Under the pieces are notes generated by a model. The model was given only the letters and a program-made list of their open reading frames with translations. It was not told where the DNA came from and did not search any database. Positions 1 to 6,534 of a stretch of 13,343 bases of DNA are shown here, piece by piece (the stretch's first letter is position 1; each line of letters opens with the position of its first letter). The position numbers and the translations under genes were made by a program. The DNA is from an uncultured Erysipelotrichaceae bacterium (GTDB taxonomy: Bacteria > Bacillota_I > Bacilli_A > Erysipelotrichales > Erysipelotrichaceae): positions 1-13,343 of the forward strand of contig CALBGK010000219.1 of the NCBI GenBank assembly GCA_937893115.1, read 5' to 3'.

Positions 1-240
1 ATTAACCATTTTTTTGCCTCTATCTCCGGCTTCGCTAGCCTTAATATTCTTCTTCATCTCAGCGACAAACATATAATCGATTAAGTCATAGATATCCTCG
101 AAGTTATTATAAAAAGTTCGTCTAGATATTCCACGCTCATCACAAATATCTTGGATGGTGACGTCCTTAAATTTCTTCGTTCCCAACAGTTTTAAAAATG
201 CATTAGCTATAGCAGGTTTAGTGAATTGTGTCGCTATCAC
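1..240 (-). CDS. TetR/AcrR-family transcriptional regulator, N-terminal part (partial)
   Basis: This frame is open for 80 codons from GTG at 238-240 to the left window edge, so the C-terminal ligand-binding part is missing. Residues about 8-45 match the TetR DNA-binding domain: helices around AIANAFLKLL, then VTIQDICDERGISRRTFYNN as the helix-turn-helix, followed by FEDIYDLIDYMF. Members are usually dimeric repressors that leave their operator when a small molecule binds the C-terminal domain. The ligand cannot be seen here. A TAA lies in frame four codons upstream of the GTG, so this start is almost forced. The residues AAGAAG lie too close to the GTG to be a good ribosome binding site, so initiation may be weak or the N-terminus eroded. 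The adjacent upstream stretch has no clear divergent target gene. The family call is firm; the start and intactness are less so. Confidence 0.8.
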   Translation of the reverse strand, partial: MIATQFTKPAIANAFLKLLGTKKFKDVTIQDICDERGISRRTFYNNFEDIYDLIDYMFVAEMKKNIKASEAGDRGKKMVN

Positions 241-301
241 ACTTCTTAATTACTTTATCACCGCGATACTTTTTGTGAAGCATGAAATAAATCATTTTCA
301 T

Positions 302-526
302 CTACCTTATCACAATCAAAACCACAAGGATACATGTCCTTATCTTATGACTTAAAGACAGTGATGAGCAAGCTAACAAGATGATGTCAAGATCAGCTAG
401 CGTATAAGTGACATTGAATTATTCAACCATGGATTCTAGATAAAAACACTGGTTGCCGCATCCTAAACCATTTATGCATAGGCACAGCAAAGTGATAAGC
501 CAAGCGTAAGCATTACCTATATCCAT
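302..526 (-). pseudogene. Possible degraded membrane-protein reading frame
   Basis: On the minus strand one frame runs 75 codons from ATG at 524-526, interrupted only by TAA at 419-421. The first segment begins MDIGNAYAWLITLLCL and is followed by a glycine- and cysteine-rich stretch. After the stop, the same frame continues with NVTYTLADLDIILLAC and a second hydrophobic run, ending at TAG 302-304. Two hydrophobic segments separated by one stop would fit a remnant of a membrane protein. No ribosome binding site stands out and I do not recognise a family. In AT-rich DNA such a frame can also occur by chance, so this is a weak call. Confidence 0.2.
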
Positions 527-690
527 GAACTTAAGATTAAAAATAGTTTAATGATGTCGACTTCATTTCCTTTTTCTACTTACATTATGGCAAAATTCAA
601 GAGAGATGGATTTCGCAATTATTTCCATTTATGAACTTAGTTTACATATTCATAAAATTGGTCAATATTTTACAAATTTCATTTTTTGTA

Positions 691-716
691 AAGAAAAGCT
701 ATCCATAGGGATAGCT
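691..716 (-). terminator. Rho-independent terminator after the lipase gene
   Basis: Read on the minus strand this is AGCTATCC, a CTAT loop, GGATAGCT and then TTTTCTT. It makes a perfect 8-base-pair stem with a T-rich tail. It starts four bases after the TAG stop of the patatin-like gene and closes the mntP-lipase operon. Confidence 0.85.
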
Positions 717-720
717 AATA

Positions 721-1581
721 CTAGTTCTTTTGGATGAAATGATAGATTTCTTCTCTTCTATCTTCCATATCTTGACGGCCTAGATTATATAATTCAATGA
801 GCTTATCTTTGTCGCCATTTAAACGATTAACTGGCACAGTCTTAGTCGGATAGAAGTAAAGAGCTTTATTATCTTTTTCTAAATCCTTGATGATTTGAAT
901 TTGTTTATTATAGTTTAGATGTCTGATGGCATAGTCCTTAGCGACACTAGGATGGTTTAGATAATTTAATTTCATGAGAAATTTGATAAACCAAGAAGCT
1001 TCTTTACGCACATAGTCCTTAGGTTTGGTCGTAATTACTAAGTGGAGATCATTATTATCTTTGATTGATTCTTCAATCGGTATCATCTTAGTAATACCAC
1101 CATCTAATAATTCCTTGCCTTCATGTTTAACGACACGACCAATGATAGGTAGTGTACAAGCGCCCTTCAATAAGTCCATCTTTAAATCGATGTCTTGGAC
1201 ATTATAGAATTCTGTACCGCCCTTATCTAAGTCATAGACGCCTATTTTAGCCTTTTTATCAGTCTGAATAACTCTTTCAATATCAAAGTGAAAGACTTGT
1301 GGCAAGATATAATCAAAGAGGTAGTCATAACCTACATAACGTCCTTCACGCAAAAGCGAGCGCCAACCTACTAGTTGTTTATCAGCAATATAATTAGTTG
1401 ATAAATCAAATAGATACTTCTTTTCTTTTAATAAGAAAGAACACAAGTGGACAGCTCCTGTCGATATACCATAGGCATTATCAAATTCAATGCCTTCATC
1501 GATGAGCCAAGATAGGCAGCCTGCGGTATAAGCGCCTCTAAATCCGCCACCCTCTAATACTAAAGATATTTTCTTTGTCAT
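721..1581 (-). CDS. Patatin-like phospholipase family protein
   Basis: This 286-residue protein has the complete signature of the bacterial patatin-like serine hydrolases, which use a Ser-Asp dyad to cleave acyl esters of lipids. The oxyanion-hole motif EGGGFRGAYTAG is at residues 10-21. The nucleophile elbow G-I-S-T-G is at 38-42 with Ser40 as nucleophile. The catalytic aspartate is in LLDGG, Asp160. It has no signal peptide or membrane segment, so it should be cytosolic or act at the inner face of the membrane. It is close in layout to the single-domain YjjU/RssA-like proteins of about 280-300 residues. The ATG at 1579-1581 follows AAAGGGG at a good distance. It is the last gene of the mntP unit, 11 bases after the small gene, and is followed by a terminator. 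The natural substrate is unknown; a lysophospholipase or general esterase role is inferred. Confidence 0.9.
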   Translation of the reverse strand: MTKKISLVLEGGGFRGAYTAGCLSWLIDEGIEFDNAYGISTGAVHLCSFLLKEKKYLFDLSTNYIADKQLVGWRSLLREGRYVGYDYLFDYILPQVFHFDIERVIQTDKKAKIGVYDLDKGGTEFYNVQDIDLKMDLLKGACTLPIIGRVVKHEGKELLDGGITKMIPIEESIKDNNDLHLVITTKPKDYVRKEASWFIKFLMKLNYLNHPSVAKDYAIRHLNYNKQIQIIKDLEKDNKALYFYPTKTVPVNRLNGDKDKLIELYNLGRQDMEDRREEIYHFIQKN

Positions 1582-1592
1582 AAAAATCCCCT

Positions 1593-1847
1593 TTATTTAT
1601 GCTTAAAGCTATAATATTCGCTATCTTTATTTTCATCAATTCCACTTTCTTCTTCATATATTCTAAAGGTATGATTTTTAAATAAAGATTCAAAGTCTTC
1701 TATACATAAGGCATAGCGACTGCCATTTCGATAATTTATTAAGTTATCATTACGCATGACATAAAAGCTATTGATATTATCATCAGTCAAGACAATGCCC
1801 TTCTTTAATAGTTCTAAAGCTTTTTGATAGTTTAAGATATCGCTCAT
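1593..1847 (-). CDS. Small protein of unknown function, 84 residues
   Basis: I do not recognise this family. The protein is soluble and mildly acidic, with no signal peptide and no membrane segment. It begins with an amphipathic stretch (YQKALELLKKGIVL), followed by alternating segments that look like beta strands (NSFYVMRNDNLINY, RYALCIEDFESLF, FRIYEEE). The C-terminal 20 residues are charged and probably disordered. The start is secure in context: its ATG overlaps the TGA stop of mntP in an ATGA arrangement, which implies translational coupling. The lipase gene follows 11 bases after its stop. The overall shape recalls small modification or binding domains encoded beside better-known genes, but there is no motif for metal, nucleotide or catalysis. 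A role linked to manganese export or to the lipase would be inference from position only. Confidence 0.75.
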   Translation of the reverse strand: MSDILNYQKALELLKKGIVLTDDNINSFYVMRNDNLINYRNGSRYALCIEDFESLFKNHTFRIYEEESGIDENKDSEYYSFKHK

Positions 1848-2398
1848 AATAGGTGCTCCAACAAGGTCTTAAACCCTATGAGTGCTAATATAATGCCACC
1901 AAAGATGATAGCCTTATCTTTTAATAATACACCTAAATGCTTTCCTAGTTGATGAGCGATAAGACAACATATCGTTGTGACAATGGCGATGATAAGACAA
2001 GCCAAAAATGGATTGATGCTCAAAAGCGGTAAGCTGACACCGATAGATAAAGCGTCAATACTTGTAGCTATAGCTTCAGTAATCAATATCTTATTAGAGA
2101 AAGTCTCGCACCCATTACAGATATCATCATCTTTTTTAAGACCTTCCCTAATCATTCTAATACCTAAGAAAGCTAATATACCAAAGACTATCCAATGGTC
2201 CACTGCTTCTACATAAGAAATAAATGGCAAAATGATAAAGTAGCCAATGAGTGGCATCAAACCCTGAAAAAAACCAAATAACAAGGCGGAAATAAGCATT
2301 TCTCTAGTCTTGTAGTTAGCATATCTAATTCCATTGGCTATGGAAACGGCGCTGGCATCCATCGCTAGTCCAACACCTAGTAAAATAGCACTTAACAA
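1844..2398 (-). CDS. mntP: MntP-family manganese efflux pump
   Basis: This is a small six-helix membrane protein of about 184 residues that matches MntP, which exports Mn2+ and protects against manganese overload. It has the two internally repeated signature segments, GLAMDASAVSIANG near the N-terminus and ATSIDALSIGVSL in the second half. Each carries the conserved aspartate, Asp14 and Asp115 when counted from the TTG start. The cytoplasmic loop between the two halves contains ICNGC, a Cys-x-x-Cys that might bind metal. I place the start at TTG 2396-2398 because GGAGG at 2404-2408 sits five bases upstream. A GTG at 2408-2410 would add four residues, but it overlaps that ribosome binding site and lies against the upstream hairpin. 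The stop overlaps the next gene by four bases. A promoter at 2453-2481 probably drives it. Confidence 0.93.
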   Translation of the reverse strand: MLSAILLGVGLAMDASAVSIANGIRYANYKTREMLISALLFGFFQGLMPLIGYFIILPFISYVEAVDHWIVFGILAFLGIRMIREGLKKDDDICNGCETFSNKILITEAIATSIDALSIGVSLPLLSINPFLACLIIAIVTTICCLIAHQLGKHLGVLLKDKAIIFGGIILALIGFKTLLEHLL

Positions 2399-2403
2399 TT
2401 TAT

Positions 2404-2408
2404 CCTCC
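2404..2408 (-). promoter_or_regulatory. Ribosome binding site that decides the mntP start
   Basis: On the minus strand GGAGG is followed by five bases (ATAAA) and then TTG. This places initiation at TTG 2398. The in-frame GTG at 2408-2410 shares a base with the site and so is unlikely to be used. Confidence 0.7.
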
Positions 2409-2412
2409 ACAT

Positions 2413-2439
2413 AAAAAGACTTAAAACTTTTAAGTCTTT
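2413..2439 (-). terminator. Hairpin with T-tract between cls and mntP: terminator or attenuator
   Basis: On the minus strand AAAGACTTAAAA and TTTTAAGTCTTT pair around a single central base; in practice this is about 10 pairs with a small loop. The tail is TTTTT. The stem has few G-C pairs, so termination may be partial. It can end the six-gene operon, but it also lies downstream of the mntP promoter and directly before the mntP ribosome binding site. Just upstream, TTTAAG can pair with CTTAAA of the stem's first arm, giving a competing structure. Confidence 0.65.
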
Positions 2440-2452
2440 CTTAAACGTATTC

Positions 2453-2481
2453 ATAGTATCAAATATTCCCCACGGCTTCAA
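2453..2481 (-). promoter_or_regulatory. Promoter of the mntP operon
   Basis: On the minus strand TTGAAG (2476-2481) and TACTAT (2453-2458) are separated by exactly 17 bases, with TGA just before the -10 box giving an extended -10. It begins right after the cls stop codon. The expected start of transcription is near 2446, leaving a leader of about 48 bases that includes the hairpin at 2413-2439. Confidence 0.7.
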
Positions 2482-2482
2482 G

Positions 2483-4021
2483 CTAAAATATTGGCGCAAA
2501 GACAGCTAATATCGCCTGAGCTATACGAATGATGATATTGGTCTTTTGTACCTTTTCTAAAGTAATCTCTTCAGATTCTTTTAAAGTCGCAAGATAGTCA
2601 GCCTTCATCTTCATGATCTCATTATCAAAGGCGATTAAGGTACCACATTCATAATGGAGATAGTAAGAGCGATAATCCATATTAATCGTTCCACAAAGAG
2701 CGATATTATCATCGCTCACAAAGAGTTTAGAGTGAATAAAACCAGGAGTGTATTCATATATCTTAACGCCTGCCTTTAATAAGACCTCATAATTACTTCT
2801 AGTGACCATAAAGACAGTCTTTTTATCCGGAATCTTAGGAACGGTAATAATGACTTCGACACCTTGTTTAGCCGCTGTCATTAGGGCATGGGTCATATCA
2901 TAATCTAGTATGAGATAAGGCGTATGAATATAGATATATTTCTTAGCCTTATTGATTAGATTTATATGCACGGTTCTAGCGACATCTTCATCATCGGTCG
3001 GACTGTCTGAAAATGGTAAGACGATGCTGTTAGAAGTGACCTTACGACTCTTGAGCATGAAGTCATCATATTTGAGTTTCTCCTTAGCAAAGACATTATA
3101 GAATTGAATAAACATGACGGTCAAAGAGCTGACAGCCTCTCCCCTTAAAGAAATAGCTGTATCTTTCCAATGTCCAAAGCGTTCAATGGCATTGATGTAT
3201 TCATCAGCAATGTTTAAACCGCCCATATAACCGTATTCATTATCGATGACACATATCTTGCGGTGGTCGCGATTATTGGCTTTCGATAAGAATACCAGAA
3301 AGGTAGAAACAGGATTAAAGGCGACGATGTTGATACCGTAAGAGCGCATCGTATTCTCGAAGTCTTTGGGAAGGCAGGTGATGCTGCCTCCATCATCGTA
3401 CATAAAGTAGACCTCGACGCCCTCTTTCACCTTTTCTTTTAGTACCTCAGTAATCTCGCTTAACATTTTTCCTTCTTTGACGATAAAGAATTCCAAGAAG
3501 ATGAAATGTTTAGCTTTTTTCAAATGCTTGATCAAATCATCAAAATAGGTTTCCCCACTAGGAAAATAACGTACTTTAGTATTTTTGTAATAAGGATAAT
3601 AAGCATTATTTTTGACATAGTTAAACTGTTGAGAGATATCGGCAGAATCAATATTTATATCTTCGCTCACATATTTGCGATAGACGTTTTTTCCATACAT
3701 AAGATTTCTAGTAATCTCTTTGCGCAAACTCTTAGGTATCTTCTGTTCCGCAAACATCAGGTAGATGACACCGCCTACGACCGGAATAAAGTTAATGAGT
3801 ATTATCCAGGCTAATTTATATGATGTATTGACATTACGATTGACAATGTAAATGGTGATGATGATATTCAAAACTAAAAAAAGAGTTCTGGTGACTTGTG
3901 ATGTCAAAGAAAAGGAATACAGCGACAAGATAACAAGAGCTAGTTGCAATACCATAATCATCGCAATCATAAAGATTCGCGACATCATAAACTTTAATAA
4001 ATAATCAAAAATCTTACGCAT
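2483..4021 (-). CDS. cls: Cardiolipin synthase (phospholipase D superfamily)
   Basis: This 512-residue membrane enzyme of the phospholipase D superfamily would join two phosphatidylglycerol molecules into cardiolipin with release of glycerol. Two hydrophobic helices occupy about residues 12-35 and 44-62, and a third hydrophobic stretch lies at about 70-90, as in the PLDc_N region of bacterial Cls. The two catalytic HxKx4D motifs are intact: HRKICVID at 253-260 and HSKLFVSD at 430-437. Each is followed by the usual glycine/asparagine stretch (GGLNIADEY, CGTINMDYRS). The length is normal for the family. The ATG is four bases after the acetyltransferase stop and has no strong ribosome binding site, which suggests translational coupling. 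It is the last gene of the SPFH operon and is followed by the hairpin at 2413-2439. Strict assignment to cardiolipin synthesis, as opposed to another phosphatidyltransferase, rests on family similarity. Confidence 0.93.
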   Translation of the reverse strand: MRKIFDYLLKFMMSRIFMIAMIMVLQLALVILSLYSFSLTSQVTRTLFLVLNIIITIYIVNRNVNTSYKLAWIILINFIPVVGGVIYLMFAEQKIPKSLRKEITRNLMYGKNVYRKYVSEDINIDSADISQQFNYVKNNAYYPYYKNTKVRYFPSGETYFDDLIKHLKKAKHFIFLEFFIVKEGKMLSEITEVLKEKVKEGVEVYFMYDDGGSITCLPKDFENTMRSYGINIVAFNPVSTFLVFLSKANNRDHRKICVIDNEYGYMGGLNIADEYINAIERFGHWKDTAISLRGEAVSSLTVMFIQFYNVFAKEKLKYDDFMLKSRKVTSNSIVLPFSDSPTDDEDVARTVHINLINKAKKYIYIHTPYLILDYDMTHALMTAAKQGVEVIITVPKIPDKKTVFMVTRSNYEVLLKAGVKIYEYTPGFIHSKLFVSDDNIALCGTINMDYRSYYLHYECGTLIAFDNEIMKMKADYLATLKESEEITLEKVQKTNIIIRIAQAILAVFAPIF

Positions 4022-4025
4022 AAAC

Positions 4026-4469
4026 TTATAACTTATATCTAAAAATACATTTTACTCTTTCGTTTTTTCTATATAATTCATGGTCGACAGGTACATCAAA
4101 GACGCCTAAGAATTGACCATTCAATTTAACTAGGGTCTTATATGAGGCGATGTTGTCAGGTGAACAAGTGATGATGAGCTCACTCATGTGATATTCTCTT
4201 TTAGCTATTTCAAAGACTTTGAGACAAGCCCAATAAGCATAGGAATGACCACGATGTAAGCTATGGATAAAATAACCGATATTGCCATAATAGAACATAT
4301 TCTCATCCATCTTAAAGCGAATATCGATGCTTCCAAGCTTAATCCTCGTACCATGTTTATAGATGTTGTAGAAGATGCAAGGTACAGAATCATAGGCTTC
4401 TTCGGCGCTGACTTTATAATTCTCTTCTAAGTCGACTACTTCACCTTCGTAAAAACTCTTACGACTCAT
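4026..4469 (-). CDS. GNAT-family N-acetyltransferase
   Basis: This 147-residue protein has the GNAT fold signature. The strand-turn region NIGYFIHSLHRGHSYA is the acetyl-CoA pyrophosphate-binding motif A (R/Q-x-x-G-x-G/A form, here HRGHSYA). It is followed by a helix and then LIITCSPDNIASYKTLVKLNGQFLG, the usual motif B region; that segment is described here by its key residues CSPDN and ASYKT. The C-terminus resembles predicted acetyltransferases that end in a R-x-x-x-x-R/K-x-x-R-Y-R/K pattern. The acceptor is unknown. I place the start at ATG 4467-4469, inside the last codons of the glutaredoxin gene (11-base overlap), in preference to GTG 4497-4499, which has no ribosome binding site and would add ten residues with no family counterpart that I know. 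The spacing on both sides implies one transcript with its neighbours. It could modify a protein, amine or antibiotic; nothing visible separates these. Confidence 0.85.
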   Translation of the reverse strand: MSRKSFYEGEVVDLEENYKVSAEEAYDSVPCIFYNIYKHGTRIKLGSIDIRFKMDENMFYYGNIGYFIHSLHRGHSYAYWACLKVFEIAKREYHMSELIITCSPDNIASYKTLVKLNGQFLGVFDVPVDHELYRKNERVKCIFRYKL

Positions 4470-4707
4470 CAACTTTCTTAACAAGTTCAATAAACTCACC
4501 TTCGTCTATGGCTCCCTCATGTATCTTCACATCATTAAGATAAAAGCTCGGAACATAATAATAGTCATAAGCATCCGCTAATTGCCTATCTTCGTTTTCA
4601 TCAATGATGATAAGCTTTGCATCATTAAAAGGATACTTATCAATAAATTCCAAAGCTCTTCTACAATATGGACAGGACTTAATGATAAAAAGTTTAACTT
4701 CTTTCAT
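4459..4707 (-). CDS. Glutaredoxin-like thiol-disulfide protein
   Basis: This 82-residue single-domain protein has a thioredoxin fold. The active site C-P-Y-C is at residues 12-15 (KSCPYCRRA), identical to the classical dithiol glutaredoxin centre. The cis-proline loop is at YYVPSFYLN, and a closing helix ends the domain. It would exchange disulfides with glutathione, another low-molecular-weight thiol or a partner protein in the cytosol; there is no signal peptide. The gene starts 12 bases after the TPM gene and overlaps the acetyltransferase gene. It has no ribosome binding site. Instead, an extended -10 box lies exactly six bases before the ATG. In Gram-positive bacteria such proteins can also be NrdH-like redoxins serving ribonucleotide reductase, but no nrd gene is present here. 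The family call is firm; the partner is unknown. Confidence 0.88.
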   Translation of the reverse strand: MKEVKLFIIKSCPYCRRALEFIDKYPFNDAKLIIIDENEDRQLADAYDYYYVPSFYLNDVKIHEGAIDEGEFIELVKKVDES

Positions 4708-4713
4708 AAATAT

Positions 4714-4722
4714 ATTATATCA
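4714..4722 (-). promoter_or_regulatory. Extended -10 promoter abutting the glutaredoxin ATG
   Basis: Minus-strand TGATATAAT is a perfect extended -10 (TG-n-TATAAT). Its TGA is the stop codon of the TPM gene. Six bases (ATATTT) separate it from the ATG, so transcription would begin at or next to the start codon. No -35 box is seen at the expected distance (4737-4742). The match could also be chance in an AT-rich junction. Confidence 0.45.
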
Positions 4723-5463
4723 AAATCCACGACTTCCGCCAGTGTGCGAAACACCGCTAGAACCACGGAAAGAACCACTACTAGAAGAGCCGCTGCTCTT
4801 ATTTATCTTTGTCTTATACATAGTTGTATATAGGAACAAATCTCTTTTCTTATTGAGCTTTAAGCTGCCTGCTTCGATATAATTGGTCGCTTCATGTTTA
4901 AGAGATTTCATCTTCATACTCTTTGATGTGGCAACGATAAAGACTATCGTTATAATAGCCGCAACAACAAGGGAAGAAATAAGCATCGTCATTAAATAAT
5001 CATGATTGATACGATCTGGATTGGCTAAAAAGTAAGCTGACTCATCAAGGAAGGATAAAATAGCACCAGCGTAATCGCCTCTTACCATCTCATCATTTAC
5101 TAAGTCTAATAACTCATCGATAGCTGAAGAATCAAAATTATCTTGAATATTGCCACTAGAGACGATGACATATTCCCTATTAGCCATATTGATGCCAAAG
5201 ATTAAGCCATCACTCTTATAGTCGCCATAGTCATAGAAATCACTAGCCCATACTCTGATATCCCCAGCATAATATTCATCGCCAGTCAATATTGCGACAC
5301 TGATATCATATCGGTCTTCGATATCATCTATCTTTTCTTGAATTTCCTCTATTTCTTCCGTACTTAAAAGTCCCGCTTCATCATTGATGCTATTTGAAGC
5401 GGCACTCAGATTTATATTGCCAATCAAAAATAGGCAGCATACTAAAATAACAATCTTTTTCAT
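4720..5463 (-). CDS. TPM-domain membrane protein (YdjH-like)
   Basis: This 247-residue protein has an N-terminal signal peptide (residues 1 to about 23, ending near SAAS). A TPM/Psb32 domain follows at about 25-150 (INDEAGLLS, the usual N-D-x-x-x-L-L-S start; YDISVAIL; DGLIFGINMANREYVIVSSG; GDYAGAI). One membrane helix lies at 157-178. The tail is cytosolic and ends in a Ser/Gly-rich stretch (SSGSSSSGSFRGSSG, then HTGGSRGF), as is typical of the family. TPM domains are extracytoplasmic and some have been reported to have phosphatase activity. In Bacillus the corresponding protein YdjH acts with YdjG at the membrane. Its ATG overlaps the TGA of the preceding zinc-ribbon gene (ATGA), so the two are translationally coupled. 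It is the third gene of the SPFH operon. An enzymatic role is not shown by any clear catalytic motif here. Confidence 0.85.
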   Translation of the reverse strand: MKKIVILVCCLFLIGNINLSAASNSINDEAGLLSTEEIEEIQEKIDDIEDRYDISVAILTGDEYYAGDIRVWASDFYDYGDYKSDGLIFGINMANREYVIVSSGNIQDNFDSSAIDELLDLVNDEMVRGDYAGAILSFLDESAYFLANPDRINHDYLMTMLISSLVVAAIITIVFIVATSKSMKMKSLKHEATNYIEAGSLKLNKKRDLFLYTTMYKTKINKSSGSSSSGSFRGSSGVSHTGGSRGF

Positions 5464-6533
5464 AAGTATCTAATACATAAATAGCCAATGGCAAATATTA
5501 CCACAAAGCTAAGGACAAAAATGAGAATAGAGTAAAGCACTAGTTTCTTAATATCACTAGGAATCTCACCAGCTACTTTTAAAGTCTGACCATTAATGGC
5601 GAAGGTATAAACCTTATCATTATATGTTCGCGATAAAAGATAGACAGGTAAAAGAGCATAATGAAACTTGCCATCATTAAAAATGATGGATGAACCCTCT
5701 AAGATGCAAGACGAATAACCAACTACTGTACTAGCTAAGGCCTTTATCATGCTGCTTTGAATTCTTTCATTCGCTCTTTTCTTACAAGTATCTTCATCTT
5801 CTTGGCGAATATCCGCATAAAAACCCGCAAGATATGCCGTATTAAAGTCAACAGCCTCACTATAATCAAATGGCTCTAGAGTTTCAGATAGAGCGCTATC
5901 TAACTTGATAGAGGCATCGACAGGAACTTTATTAAAGGATAATTCACCATCTCTAATACCTAAAAAGTGACTAACTTGCGTATAGTGATAACTACTATCA
6001 GACCATGTTCTACGCTTAGTCATCTTAAATCTGGCACTGCAATCAGCATCACAGTCAAATAGCCAATAAGGGACATAGACACCTTCGACCTTATCTAAGT
6101 ATTTATGACTCTTAAAATCACGAGGCAAGAGAAACTTATTTTTAAGCTCATTTTCTAAGGCGTTGATAGCTTCGGTCTTGCTATGTTTAAAAGGAATAAC
6201 CAAATCTGGTTTCAAACTTCCCGATACCTTTTCATTTAAGATGATACTTCCACCACAATAGGGACAGATAGAAGTAGAATTCTCTTCATCCATTACTACA
6301 CTGCCACCACATGAAGGGCAGGTATATTCATACTTGCCCAATTCAATATTTTCATACTTATATGTTTGCCAATTACATTCAGTATCTTTAATATTTATTT
6401 CTTCATTATATTCTGCTAAGGTCTCGATTGGATATTCAGTATCACAATAGGGACATTTTAAATTTTGACTACCTGGATCATAGGGTATATCTGCCCCACA
6501 ATTAGGACATTTATAAGCACTGACAGCTGTCAT
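5460..6533 (-). CDS. Zinc-ribbon membrane protein (YdjG-like, TFIIB-type zinc ribbons)
   Basis: This 357-residue protein carries two four-cysteine zinc ribbons. Residues 9-30 have the first (CPNC with CPYC), and residues 72-93 the second (CPSCGG with CPYCGG). A soluble domain of about 200 residues follows, with the family features PYWLFDC, CKKRANERIQ and LLPVYLLSRTY. A single membrane helix lies near the C-terminus at about 332-355. Bacterial proteins of this build are annotated as TFIIB-type zinc-ribbon proteins and include Bacillus YdjG, a membrane partner of YdjH and the SPFH protein YdjI. There is no reason to think it works in transcription. It starts one base after the stop of the SPFH gene and overlaps the next gene by four bases, with no strong ribosome binding site of its own, which implies tight coupling. 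Confidence 0.87.
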   Translation of the reverse strand: MTAVSAYKCPNCGADIPYDPGSQNLKCPYCDTEYPIETLAEYNEEINIKDTECNWQTYKYENIELGKYEYTCPSCGGSVVMDEENSTSICPYCGGSIILNEKVSGSLKPDLVIPFKHSKTEAINALENELKNKFLLPRDFKSHKYLDKVEGVYVPYWLFDCDADCSARFKMTKRRTWSDSSYHYTQVSHFLGIRDGELSFNKVPVDASIKLDSALSETLEPFDYSEAVDFNTAYLAGFYADIRQEDEDTCKKRANERIQSSMIKALASTVVGYSSCILEGSSIIFNDGKFHYALLPVYLLSRTYNDKVYTFAINGQTLKVAGEIPSDIKKLVLYSILIFVLSFVVIFAIGYLCIRYL

Positions 6534-6534
6534 A

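Larger units (their letters stand above)
241..720. other. 480-base stretch without a convincing gene
   Basis: No frame in this stretch gives a protein that I recognise. It holds the upstream region of the TetR gene, a possible degraded frame on the minus strand (302-526) and the terminator of the lipase operon (691-716). Two small inverted repeats are also present: ATGAAA at 282-287 with TTTCAT at 296-301, and TACAAA at 671-676 with TTTGTA at 685-690. The first lies 40-60 bases upstream of the TetR start and could be an operator, but it is AT-rich and imperfectly placed. The second is probably chance in a T-rich tract. Confidence 0.5.

Noticed and set aside
282..301. Inverted repeat ATGAAA/TTTCAT as a TetR operator
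   Set aside because: Six-base arms in AT-rich sequence are expected by chance, and no promoter overlaps the repeat.
258..335. Minus-strand micro-ORF of 25 codons just before the TetR gene (MYPCGFDCDKVDENDLF...)
   Set aside because: Its composition is protein-like, but it is very short, has no ribosome binding site and matches no family that I know; not enough to call a gene or leader peptide.
155..355. Plus-strand frame of 66 codons
   Set aside because: It overlaps the well-supported TetR coding region on the other strand, has no ribosome binding site and no family-like content.
2411..2482. Manganese (yybP-ykoY) riboswitch before mntP
   Set aside because: The leader is only about 48 bases from the predicted transcription start, and none of the conserved riboswitch loops can be found.
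3506..3814. Plus-strand frame of 102 codons
   Set aside because: It is antisense to the N-terminal half of cardiolipin synthase, with no promoter, ribosome binding site or recognisable domain.
4582..4882. Two overlapping plus-strand frames of 83 and 92 codons
   Set aside because: They lie antisense to the glutaredoxin-like and TPM genes; their Ser/Thr/Arg or Pro/Leu runs are the complement of the Ser/Gly-rich TPM tail.
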